A stretch of DNA of 64,000 bases from Plantago major (taxonomy: Eukaryota; Streptophyta; Magnoliopsida; Lamiales; Plantaginaceae). Position numbers and translations under genes: made by a program. The stretch is from assembly GCA_026545765.1 (NCBI GenBank), contig CM048839.1, positions 49,584,677-49,648,676 on the forward strand, read 5' to 3'. The notes under the pieces were generated by a model. It made no database searches and had not been told where the DNA came from. It saw nothing but the letters and a program-made list of their open reading frames with translations. Positions 36,180-46,268 of the stretch are shown here, one piece after another. Position 1 is the stretch's first letter; every line of letters starts with the position of its first letter.

Positions 36180-36280
36180 TTTAAAAATTTAATGTTGTAA
36201 CTCATAGGAATTGAACCCAACACCTCATAAATACAAGTTTAGAAACTTACATCAAGCTACAAGGTATTACATGTCCATAG
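36180..36280 (-). repeat. tRNA-like segment in left Mutator TIR
   Basis: On the minus strand the segment contains CCTTGTAGCTTGATGTAAG (box A-like) followed about 45 bases later by GGGTTCAATTCCTATG (box B-like), as in tRNA genes or tRNA-derived SINEs. It does not fold as an intact tRNA by eye. A mirror copy lies at 38110-38200. Confidence 0.5.
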
Positions 36281-36359
36281 TCTAACTATAAATATATATG
36301 ACATATCCTTATCCAAACCAACAAAAAGAGAAAACCAACCACATAACAATTGTTTTAAC

Positions 36360-36590
36360 ATCGATTTGTTTTGTCTTTTATGCAAGAATTATTGTTTGTC
36401 ATCGATTTGTTTTGTTCTTTTATTCAAGAATTATTGTTTAACATCAATTTGTTTTGTCTTTTATGCAAAAATTATTGTTTAACATCGATTTGTTTTGTTC
36501 TTTTATTCAAGAATTATTGTTTAACATCAATTTGTTTTGTTCTTTTATCCAAGAATTATTGTTTAACGTCGATTTGTTTTGTTCTTTTAT
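36360..36590 (+). repeat. 42-bp minisatellite, about 5.5 copies
   Basis: The unit runs ATCGATTTGTTTTGTTCTTT followed by TATTCAAGAATTATTGTTTAAC and repeats about five and a half times with one- or two-base changes. As the unit length is a multiple of three it leaves an open frame of 14-residue repeats; this is not evidence of a gene. Confidence 0.9.
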
Positions 36591-37021
36591 TTTATTTTGT
36601 TTTAGATATCATTGCAACTAATAAAAGGTAGGCATTTTTTTGTTTTAGATTTTTGCCATCAATTATCCACCCCACACCATTCTTTGCCACTTTAAAACAC
36701 CAAACTTTACCATCAGTTCTTCACATTCACGTCTTCACAAATGTTTGTTCATATAAATAGCCTAAATGACATGTAACCCTCACACCGTTCAAACAAAAAT
36801 ACTTTTCATTGTAAAATATAGGAATCTTCCATGAACCTCAAAATGCTACATGAATGCAACTTGCAATTCAAAACTTGAAATACTTCTAAACATCAATAGT
36901 CTTTCGATTTATGGAAAAAAAAAATGGAATCCGCAACACCCCAAAAAAAAAAAAAAACATGCGACAATCCAAAATCATTACATGTAACTTTAAAGCAAAT
37001 GACCAAAAGTATCACTATTAA

Positions 37022-37318
37022 CTAATCCCAACTCAAATTGAAATATAAATCTCGTCTTCCAACTTCCCTATGTGTTTTGATAAAATCAAGAAGGTCCTCG
37101 GTTGTGTCAAGTCTCGTTGTACCACCCATGGGATTTTCTCCAATCAAAGTAGTGTTCCAAACCTCGTGCAACTCCATATGTTTCTCAATATAACAAAAAA
37201 CCACCGCTCTTGAAGTCACCATCTTTGGATCAATACTCGCTTGTACAGCACCACGCTCCCTGCAGATCCACCACCACGAGATTCGTCCACCACCATCTCC
37301 GACCAGATCTGACGTCAT
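37022..37318 (-). other. 98-codon open frame of unknown meaning inside the Mutator element
   Basis: The frame encodes 98 residues from ATG 37318 to the stop at 37022, including MELHEVWNTTLIGENP and TRLDTTEDLLDFIKTHRE. I do not recognise a family. Its position within a non-autonomous Mutator-like element suggests a captured or decayed fragment rather than a gene. No promoter or partner exon was identified. Confidence 0.25.
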
Positions 37319-37642
37319 CTAAGATCCAACAAGATCCAAATCTTGATTTTGTATATTATATTATTGTAATTTCTTATTAATTTTGTAATTTTTTATTTGT
37401 ATTAATTATTATTAAATGTTGTATATTGTATTATCAAATATTGTATGAAATTGTCGATTTATCCGTATTGAATAAAATTATCATTTTATGCGTATTGAAT
37501 AATTGTAAACAATTGTCAGTTTATCCGTATTGAATATTCGTATATAATTGTTGGTTTATCCGAATTGAATAAAATTATCGATTTATCGGTATTGAATATT
37601 CGTATAAAATTGTCAAAATATTCGTATTAAAAATAAAAAAAT

Positions 37643-37806
37643 ACTATTTAGCGACGGATAGTTATCCGTCGCTAAATAGTGCTGCTTTTTGTTTCAGACG
37701 GTCAACACTTTATCCGTCGCTAATTCCGTCCCTAATTAGCGACGGATAAATTAACCGTCGCAAAAAATCAAGAGACGGATAGTTATTTCCCGTGTTTTTT
37801 GTAGTG
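37643..37806. mobile_element. CACTA-like terminus with GCGACGG palindromes
   Basis: The segment ends CGTGTTTTTTGTAGTG at 37806, the inverted form of a CACTACAAAAAA terminus. Next to it are repeated GCGACGGAT / ATCCGTCGC words, the usual subterminal repeats of CACTA elements. 37643-37680 is a perfect 38-bp palindrome with 18-bp arms. A left terminus with the same sequence was not found. Confidence 0.55.
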
Positions 37807-38109
37807 TATAAATGTTAGCAACAATAGAAAAATAAAAATATCATACTACATGACCAATATAAAGTACTACCTTCGTCCCAAAAGAATCATATATTAATGT
37901 TGAAGCATACTTTTAGGTACAAATTTAACATAAATATAAAGCATGAACATGGATACTTTTAGTGGGATGGTATCCATTTTTTTAATCTTGAATGATATTA
38001 TATGGTACATATAAAAATGAAAAAATGTATAAAGTTTTAGGGACTAAAGGAGTATAGGAGAATATAGAATAGGTTTTAGGCTAAGTTTTATAAAATCTAA
38101 AAATAGACA

Positions 38110-38200
38110 TCCAATTCTCCTTGGTGTAGTGGTTAGGTAGTGTACATTATTAATAGGAGATCATGGGTTCAAATCGTGTTAACCACATAATTTACGTTTT
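38110..38200 (+). repeat. tRNA-like segment in right Mutator TIR
   Basis: CCTTGGTGTAGTGGTTAGG (box A-like) is followed about 30 bases later by GGGTTCAAATCGTG (box B-like). It is the inverted counterpart of the segment at 36180-36280. Whether it is a SINE head carried by the element or part of the TIR itself cannot be decided by eye. Confidence 0.5.
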
Positions 38201-38601
38201 TATTAAAGACTAATAACTTCATCGGGGCTGGTCGGTCGCCGGAGGTGAGGGTGGTGACAGCTGCCGGAGCGAGGTAGTAATGGTTGCCGGTCCGGCGGTG
38301 GAGGTGGTGGCCCGATCACTTTTTATGGTCCGGCCCAACCCAACCCAACCCAACCCACTTTAACTTAAATAATACTTCCTATTTGTTATTATTATTTTTA
38401 TTCTTATATCACCCTTTTTTTTTATTAGTAACTAAATGGGTATATTTGTCAATTAACCAAGTCTATTCTCTTGAGTTGTAAATGCAAGTAAATGGTCACG
38501 TGATCAATGGTCAAGATTAGATCTTAACGGTAGTACGAATACTATCTCACTTTAACAAGTAGTACGACTACTATCTTACTGTAGAAACCCCCAACTCAGA
38601 T

Positions 38602-38646
38602 TAGACCGTGCCTTTTCTAACCAAAGCTGGAAACAACTTTTTCCCC
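38602..38646 (+). pseudogene. LINE endonuclease domain, 3' continuation
   Basis: The frame that breaks at 35860 resumes here: ...KLR joins LDRAFSNQSWKQLFP, which matches the conserved RLDR...N..W...FP end of the LINE endonuclease domain. One copy of the AACTCAGAT duplication (38593-38601) supplies the shared bases. The match fades after about 38646. Confidence 0.8.
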
Positions 38647-39282
38647 AAACCCCGTAACTCATCTAATATCCCGCTGTCGTTCCGCTCTTGTGCTCAAATT
38701 CGCTCCATCTGACTAAGACCCAAAATCAGATTACCATCGTTCTCACTCTCAGACTCCGCCCTAACTCCATTGCTCGCTCCCAATCGCTCTACCCATCACC
38801 GTCGCGCAACTGCTCACCGTCGCTCTCATCACCATCGCGCATCACCGTCGCTCTCACCACCATCTCTGCCCATTCGTCTCCCACACCATCGCTCTTCCCA
38901 ATCGGTTACAATCATTGCTCATCATCATCATCATCATCGATTAGGGGCTGGTTATTCAAGATTTTGGTATGCTATACTATCTGACTGTGCCCGTATATTG
39001 TATATGCTTGGCTTAGTGGCTTCTTAAGTTTTGCTTTCTCAATCAAATTGACAGACAGGACCTTTCTCACTTTCCTTACACACCTGTGTTTTCCTTACCT
39101 TACATTTGAGTTCAATGTGTTGTGAATTGGGAAAAATCTTGACGTTTTTATCCTCTCTCTTTTGCCTGTCCTTTTTTCCCTTTATTTCTAAAACCTGGAA
39201 TACGTGGAAACTGGAATTGATATATGCGACAGGTTGTTAGTTCAGAGATGTTATGTTTAGTTAAGTTTTCTGGTGGTTGTTA
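38647..39282 (+). other. Probable promoter and 5'-UTR exon of the cap methyltransferase gene
   Basis: The tract 38680-38940 is rich in C, T and CA with TCATCATCATCATCATC near 38920, a composition common in plant 5' leaders. A good donor (TTTTG/GTATGC) is at 38966/38967. Joined to the acceptor at 39770 this would give a leader exon ending at 38966 and a 5'-UTR intron of about 800 bp. The transcription start is not identified. Confidence 0.4.
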
Positions 39283-39633
39283 CAGTACAAGTCTGGTTTA
39301 TGTTCATTCTTATGGCATGGCAGTGCCAACTTTAATGATCAATATGATCAGTTTGGCATATTAAATGATATGGAAAATTTAATTTGTGAAGGTTTGGGGT
39401 TCAATACTAGTGGTGAGAGTTTGGTAGATGAACCGAATGAACACGCTAAGGCTTTTTTTGAGTTATTAGAGGCCGCTAAACAAGAATTATATCCAGGGTG
39501 TCAGAACTTTTCAAAGCTGAAATTCATTATCATACTTTTTCATTTGAAGGTTACTGGAAAATGGTCCAACAAGTCATTCACAATGCTTCTTGAACTGAAT
39601 CCCAATTGCTGTGCAATTTTTCTTGCTAATAGT
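39283..39633 (+). pseudogene. CACTA (TNP2-like) transposase fragment
   Basis: The frame encodes FLWHGSANFNDQYDQFGI, then MENLICEGLG, AFFELLEAAKQELYPGC and KLKFIIILFHLKV with TGKWSNKSFTMLLEL. This follows the N-terminal pattern of EnSpm/CACTA TNP2-type transposases (WxxHGE..., ...F..LL..A...LYPGC..FSKL....L...K...GWSNKSF..LL). Only this N-terminal piece is present; no TIRs were found around it. It lies within the inferred 5'-UTR intron of the cap methyltransferase gene, on the same strand. Confidence 0.7.
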
Positions 39634-39770
39634 TGAAAGTAGAAAGTAGAAACCAATTAGAATGTGACTGGTAGGTGTTAAAAATTTATTCTTTATGCTT
39701 CCTATTGTTTTTAGTTACAATCAAACTTAATTATTGGTCCATTCCACAGATTCTTGTTTGATTTTCCCAG

Positions 39771-42700
39771 ATGAAAAGGGGTTATGAAGATTCTTCCTCC
39801 TCTGCTTCTTATGGGCCGCCTCACTCCAAATTCAAGCACAATCCTCCAGGTATGTATTTTTGCTTCTTTCTTAATTTCATTCTCATCTTCTGTTGGTGGG
39901 TTTTAGCTATGGACGTTGGAAAAACGAGAATTGATTGTGTCTGTTTCTTGTGATTGTTTTTTGTTTGTGGGTTTAAGGTATAGATGTTGGAAACACTCAA
40001 AAGACGTAATTTTTTCTCTGCAATTCTTTGATTGCATTCCTTTCAAAGACCAAGATGTTTTTTTTTTTTTTTTTTTTATGTTTGCAATTTATGATCTTAG
40101 GTGATGGGAATTTTTTGGAGGATGAGAGTACAAAGGTGTTTGCAAGGAAGGTGGCTGATCATTACAGCGCGAGGACAAACCAGACTCTCGAGGAGCGAGA
40201 GGCCAGCCCGATTATTCACTTGAAGAAACTCAATAACTGGGTATTTAACAATCTTTTTTACTTTCTATGAAATTGTTATCCATGAGTATGTTAGCAAGCA
40301 AAAATGTTTTGCACTTTTTCCCTTATGGATGATTTTATTGGACAGATAAAAAGTGTGTTGATTCAGTTGTATGCGAAAAGAGGAGATGCAGTTCTTGATC
40401 TGGCTTGTGGAAAGGTAGTTATTCGCTTCTATTTGTACTTAATTATATTTCTTCCTGCTTGTGCTGTTACATTGACATTTCAAATGTATTTCTTTGTGAC
40501 ATTTCAAATGTATTTCTTTCTATGCCAGGGTGGTGATCTTATCAAATGGGACAAAGCAAAGATTGGTTATTATGTTGGTATTGATATAGCTGACGGCTCG
40601 GTAAAATCTTAAGTCCCACTAACACTCATCTTTCCGCTGCTTTATATTTTCGGTTAATGTTGAACGAACTTGGTTCTCTAGTCATCCTGAGCACTATATT
40701 ACTCCTTGCTATTATAAACACTAAATTTCTCCTAGTCCTTTCTTCCTCTTTGTAGTGAGGTATAACTTTGTTATGATCTATGTAATATCTTTAAAAGCTT
40801 CCTAAAATCTACCATGTACTTTCTGATGCACCTGTGAGGCTGTGACTATCTGTTGTTGTGTTATATGAATACTGGCTATTAACTGTGACAGACCTCTTTG
40901 ATGACAGATAGAAGATTGCCGAACACGTTATAATGGTGACGCTGATCATCATCAGCGTCGCAAGAAGTTCTCATTTCCTGCCAGGCTCGTTTGTGGAGAC
41001 TGCTTTGAGGTGGGTGCCTAGTATATCTAGTTTATGACTAGATATATTACTTAACCCACATGCCCACATTTCATGTATATTGTTGATTTAGCTTTATAAA
41101 AGTTGGTTGTTATATTGGTGGTGAAGGGTATAGCTGTACTACTGTGGTTCGGTTTATGGCTTTCCTTTTTCTTCAAATGAAGGCTGCAATTAATTCTACC
41201 GGATATTGCAGATTCAGCTCGATGAAGTTTTGGTGGACGATGCTCCATTTGATATTTGTAGCTGTCAGGTCAGTCATACTTAGTAGCTCTAACTATTAAC
41301 GTTATGTAGTTTCATTGCCTGAAGATTTTGCGGGAAATACTCCCTTACTGTTTCCTGCCTCCAGCTCTGCTATTTCACACAAATGAAAAGGAAGAGTTGT
41401 TTCGTGAGACTGCACTGTTTTTCTTTGGATTCTGGATCTGTTTGAAATTTCGATTCTCTAAACCAACCTAAAAGAGAAACAAAATGGATAAGTATTAGTA
41501 AGATTGCCAAAAGTACTACTGGGCTTAGATATTAAGATTCTGGAAATCGGGATCTAGTACAATTTTACCATTTAATTATTATCACTAAAAATATTCAGAG
41601 TTGATGTATCATAATGATTTGAATTGCCAAACTTGATACGTTGCAGTTTGCTATGCATTACTCATGGTCTACTGAGGCACGTGCAAGGAGGGCCTTGGCA
41701 AATGTATCAGCTTTACTTCGACCGGGCGGCATTTTCATTGGAACTATGCCGGACGCCAATGTTATCGTCAAAAAGCTAAGAGAAGGTTCTAAATTCTCTG
41801 AATCTGTTTAATTACTTCTTGTTCATGATTGAAACCATAATTATTAGGATTAAGCATCAATTTATTAAGTCAAAATAGGATCCCATCACTCTAAAAGTAC
41901 ATTTTTTACACCTGGGCTCCAACTTTACTTATTTCATACTCCTATTCGCTTCAAATTTATTATTATGTGTTAGCAGAGAGCAATTATATAGTACTGCTAT
42001 CTCTTTAGGTAGATGGTCACATCTTAACAACTTGCAACAAATATCGTTCACATTATCTTGGAAAGAAATTTGTAGTTCTAGATGTTAATCCATCCTATCC
42101 CTGATAGATGCTCCGGCGTAATCATATTTGGATCTATGAATTGTATCTTGTAATACTGTATACAGATTAAACAATTGGAAGTTGGAACCATGATTTCTTG
42201 GTGTCACTGAATGGACAACACTGTACAAAGTAAAGCTGCCTATTCTTATATTTTTATAATTCTGTCTTTTTCAAGTTCAGGTTCTTGAGACTTGAGAGAA
42301 CATTGTTGTAAATTTGTCATAGTTATTGATCCAGATAGCGGATAGCCGCCATTCGAAGTATATGATTTGCATACATACTTGGAATCCAAGTAAATTACCG
42401 AAGTTCACACGTTAGTATATGAAAGTCAACAAATTCAGTACACAATAGAGAAAAGACTGGGTTGAGGGGTGGGTTGGAAAGTTGGGCGGAGAGTTGAAAG
42501 AAAAAGAACAAAAGAGAATTATGCGGATTGAAAAAGAAATAACCATCTTTTTTTTTTCTTTAGGGTTATGTGGGGATAAAAATGTAATTTTGGCAAAAAA
42601 ACTCAAAAACAAAAGGAAGAGTGGTCGTTTCGAGAGGTGGCTGCTATCAATAACTGAGACTTGTTTGTAATAAGTTCATCAGTCTATCTTATCTTGCCAT

Positions 42701-44414
42701 AAATGGTTCACAACTCTATCTTAAAATTTCATGTGTTATTTTGGTTTCTCATGCCATTTTCTGCTTCCAAGTCAATTCCAAGATAAATTCATGTGGTGTA
42801 ATGTCCAGACTCCGAACCATTTACCTCTGATGGGGGAGTGCTTCTCTGCTTGAATTGCGTTTTTTGTGATACCGTTTTGATTCTTAAACCATTTCTGCTA
42901 GTATCTCTGTTAGGACTTAGGAGGACTCAAATTATGTCTTGGTTGAGTAAGTTCATAAATGTTTAGTGAGGGAGATAAGTAGATATGAATTGAATAATGT
43001 TTTCAGAGTTGAGAAAAGCAATCTAGCTGAATCCAAGTATGGGTTTATGATACTCCTGACTGTCAGTTCGTTTTGACTTTATAAAGCTCTTGTAGCTGCT
43101 CATAATGTACGTTTGAACTTGATGAAGTAAAAGTCACATTTTTAGATACGGTAAACTGAGTTTTGAAGTTTTTACCCACCCTTCCACGTCATCTCTACCT
43201 ATGCAGTTGCCTTGGCATCATCATTCCTTTTCTTTTTCTTTTTTCCCTTCTCTTTCTGTTCTACGGTTTTTTATGGTTAGAGTTATTTGACTACATGGTT
43301 TGACAACCCGTATGTATTTGAGTTACTAATTTTGTTTTCTGATGAACGATAGAATAATAATGTCATCTTTGCATATCTTAGTTTGACATTGTATTTGGCT
43401 ATTTGCAGCCGAGGGACTGGTTTTTGGTAATAGTGTATTTTGGATACACTTCGATGAAGAATTTGACAAGAAGGTAAGTTTCGTTTGTTTCCAATTCATT
43501 GATTTTTGAAGCTGCTTATGTTAATTATAGTCTCCAGTTGCCAAATACAGTATACATTTTTAACTTTTTGGCTTCTTCCAGAAGTTCAAATCTTCAAGTC
43601 CCTTTGGCATCAAGTACAAATTTCACCTAGAGGTATTTTTTTTCCCTCCAAACCTTCCACTATTTCAGCGTAATCAATAAAATGTAAATCTGTTTCTCCG
43701 AATGTTTTATGTTCTGCAGGATGCTGTTGATTGTCCTGAATGGATTGTTCCTTTTCATGTCTTCAAATCACTGGCTGAAGAGGTATTATTAATTATTCTT
43801 GTTAGTTTAGGATTAACATTAACCTGTCTGCAAACTTTGTTACGAGCTACATCAAATGCTTGGTCTTAGCTATGCGCCTACTTATGCAGTATGATTTAGA
43901 GTTGGTATTTGTCAAGAATTCACATGTATTTGTGGATGAATACATGAAGAAACCTGATTTTGTTGAGCTCATGCGAAGGCTTGGAGCATTGGGTGATGGT
44001 AGAGATGATCAAAGTACGTCTAGCTCTTCTTCTCCAGTCTAAATAAGAAGTGTAAATTTAATTTCCAACTCTAGTTTGTTAGTCCTGCTGCACTGAGGTG
44101 ATGCTTTTTGGTTTGCTTCCAGGTACACTTTCACCTGATGAATGGGAGGTTGCCTATTTATATCTGGCCTTTGTTCTAAGAAAGGTACCCGAAAGCGTTG
44201 CATTACACTATACTTTATGTAAAACAAATAACTCTTATTTGGACCAGATATATAGATAAACTACTTGTCTATTTGTTAACATGTCGTAAATTCATGTGTC
44301 ATATAGCGAGGGCAGCCCGATCAAAGTCGAGGAAATGTTAAGCGGGACAAAGGCAAGATGAACTTGTCAAAGGAGGACATCATCTATGTTCGAGATGAAG
44401 TCAAGTTGCACTAA
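39771..44414 (+). CDS. mRNA cap guanine-N7 methyltransferase
   Basis: Thirteen coding exons: 39771-39849, 40101-40240, 40346-40414, 40529-40600, 40908-41009, 41212-41268, 41647-41785, 43409-43473, 43582-43632, 43720-43782, 43890-44013, 44123-44184 and 44307-44414. All junctions are GT-AG in frame, giving 376 residues. The S-adenosylmethionine motif I is VLDLACGKGGDLIKW at about residues 89-103, followed by YYVGIDIADGSIEDC; later come FDICSCQFAMHYSW (about 167-180) and LLRPGGIFIGTMPDANVI. These match nuclear cap (guanine-N7) methyltransferases, which methylate the GpppN cap of nascent mRNA. Length and motifs resemble the shorter of the two plant paralogue types. The N-terminus is Ser-rich and low complexity. 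Intron 7 (41786-43408) is unusually long. No inactivating change was seen. Confidence 0.95.
41786..43408 (+). other. Long seventh intron of the cap methyltransferase gene
   Basis: 1623 bp with GT-AG ends. It is AT-rich, and I recognise no exon or complete mobile element in it. A purine-rich stretch at 42470-42640 stands out from the surrounding sequence. Confidence 0.6.
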
Positions 44415-46239
44415 GAAGATTCACTCACCGCAACTGGAGTCCTGAGGCTGGCAAAAGGAAAGAAGTTCCTTCGTCATCAAGGGCAAATGAAGCTCTTTAT
44501 TTTTTAAATCAGTGCCAACATTGAATTTAGGCAGCCATTGCGAATGGATCAGAATAAGGCGTTTCAGTTGAATTGCAGCTTATTGCGTTTGTTAACGAAG
44601 AGACGACACAAGGAAGTGATAACCCGTAGCTCGAAACTCACGACTGTGGAAACTTGTATCTTAAATTGTCATACCCCGACCTTTTTCACCTCATAAGCAT
44701 GTTTAATTATATTTTAAAAATCATATCAAGTAAATTTTAATATTTTTATGTGTTATACACGTGGGATTATTTGCGAAAAAATTATTGTATAGCAAGTTAA
44801 ATTGTATATTTGTTATATGTGAAAATTGTTGTTAAAAAAGAATTGATATTACGTAAGTTTTTGAATTTTAATTGTTATTGTTGTTTATATAGTTGCCTGG
44901 CCTGTTATTAGTTTTAATTTTAACCGTTTTATATCCAAACAAGGGCATGTGAAAGAATGGATACCGTATTATGAATTGCATGAATTTATAGTATTTGTTT
45001 AATGAACTTCTTTTACTTTTGGGTTATATTTGTCAAAAATCGAAATCAGCAAGTTGGTACAAATAATTCATTTATTAAAATATTATTAAAATATTAAAGG
45101 TAGTATATACATGTGAAGTGTAGAATAGTGATTCATTCATCACCGATCAACGTGTCATGTCTTGGATTCAATAAATTGGTGACAATGCTTTTACCGACTC
45201 TCTGATTAATGTTAACATTTTGATCTTTACTTAATTAATTGTGAGTCTATGTTACCTCTCTTCTCACAACTCTCACGCATAAACAGTACACTCTATGCAC
45301 ACACCACACCCGATTCGCACACACCACTTCCAATTCTTCACAGAGAGGAAATATGAACAATATAAGGTGAGAAAGATGGGAAAAATAATGATAAGATTTC
45401 AAAGGAAAATAGAAAGAGCATTCGTATGGCAGAGCAGTGTATACGCGGTTAATTAGCACCTAGATTTACGGGTAATGGCAGTAGCGGTTTTGGACGGTGA
45501 ACAGTATGTGTATTTAGTAACTCGTTATTTAGTATCTTGTAAATAATTTGCGGTAACTTGTTGTTTGACAAATACGTGTTGTTCTTGATAGTGTTGCTAT
45601 GGTGCTAGCGTACGGACTATGTAGATGTGAATTATATGGCCGAAGTTGTTGATATGAAATGTGAAACTATACTGTGTTGTGCTATATATGAAATGTTTCA
45701 TTCTGGATATGATGAAAAGCTAAGCTAAAAGTGACTGACTGATGATTTGTGTCGATTGTTCCCATGTACGGATGGGACATGTGTGTTGCTGTATGAAAAT
45801 ATAATTATTCTCTGATAAAGTATTAGTCGAATATATGTATGTATATTATTATGTGAATTGCATTCATAAGAGATAAGAGGATTCTGTTATGGTTGCTGAC
45901 GACCTTGAGTCATGTGTTATGTGAAAATTCTTCAGTATGACTGGATATAGAGTACCGTACGACCACCCTGAGTTCACTGAACTCCATGTGTTATATAATG
46001 AAATGTATGGTAACACAATGGCCATCATCGTGAAATGTTACCTTATTTAAGCAGCATAAATGGTGATTGATTTTCAGAGAACTACTCACCAATATAATTT
46101 GTATTTCTCACTACAATTAATGTATGAAGCACATTTATACAAAACAATTATTACTGTTCTAATATCACAAAGTCTTGAGAGAAACGTGTATTAGTGAGAG
46201 AACTGAGAGACAGATTGATGTTCTTAGTTATATGTATAA
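44415..46239. other. 3' UTR of the methyltransferase gene and unassigned repeat-like DNA
   Basis: The first 200-250 bases are probably 3' UTR. TGTCATACCCCGACC at 44667 resembles the inverted end of the solo LTR at 47780-49251 (TGTCACGCCCCAAAACC), and later words are LTR-like, so an LTR of a related family may start here. Its other end is unclear. About 46145-46239 matches an internal segment of the hAT-type element at 14133-15015 and ends where the Helitron terminus begins. Confidence 0.45.
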
Positions 46240-46251
46240 CTAGTTTATGGT

Positions 46252-46268
46252 CCGTTGAAATTCGACGG
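46252..46268 (-). other. Helitron 3' terminal hairpin
   Basis: The 17-base near-palindrome CCGTTGAAATTCGACGG (plus strand) pairs eight bases on each side with one G-T pair. It lies eight bases inside the CTAG end. Helitron 3' ends carry such a short hairpin 5-15 bases before CTRR, where it acts as the transposition terminator. Confidence 0.75.

Larger units (their letters stand above)
35861..38592. mobile_element. Mutator-like element with long TIRs inserted in a LINE
   Basis: The target duplication AACTCAGAT (9 bp) lies at 35852-35860 and 38593-38601. The left end begins GGGTTTTTCTACGGTGAGAT and the right inverted end GGGGGTTTCTACAGTAAGAT; both continue AGTAGTCGTAC. The similarity of the arms extends inward for several hundred bases, including a tRNA-like box A/box B pair and a GC-rich CCGGCG/CGCCGG tract on each side. 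That is typical of long-TIR Mutator elements. The 2732-bp element has no recognisable transposase. It holds a 42-bp minisatellite (36360-36590) and a CACTA-like end (37643-37806). Confidence 0.9.

Noticed and set aside
36371..36631. Open frame of 86 codons with a 14-residue hydrophobic repeat
   Set aside because: It is entirely explained by the 42-bp minisatellite and has no start context or homologous family.
37022..37318. Genuine gene on the minus strand inside the Mutator element
   Set aside because: No family recognised and no expression evidence; listed only as an open frame of unknown meaning.
38688..39027. Two overlapping Ser/His/Pro-rich frames before the cap methyltransferase gene
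   Set aside because: Low-complexity CT-rich sequence that fits a 5' leader; no domain, and the methyltransferase frame starts later.
44667..46060. Solo LTR starting TGTCATACCCC with a TAAAT duplication
   Set aside because: TAAAT also occurs after a CA at about 46055, but the right end lacks the inverted TGACA expected and the 5-mer is too common in AT-rich DNA.
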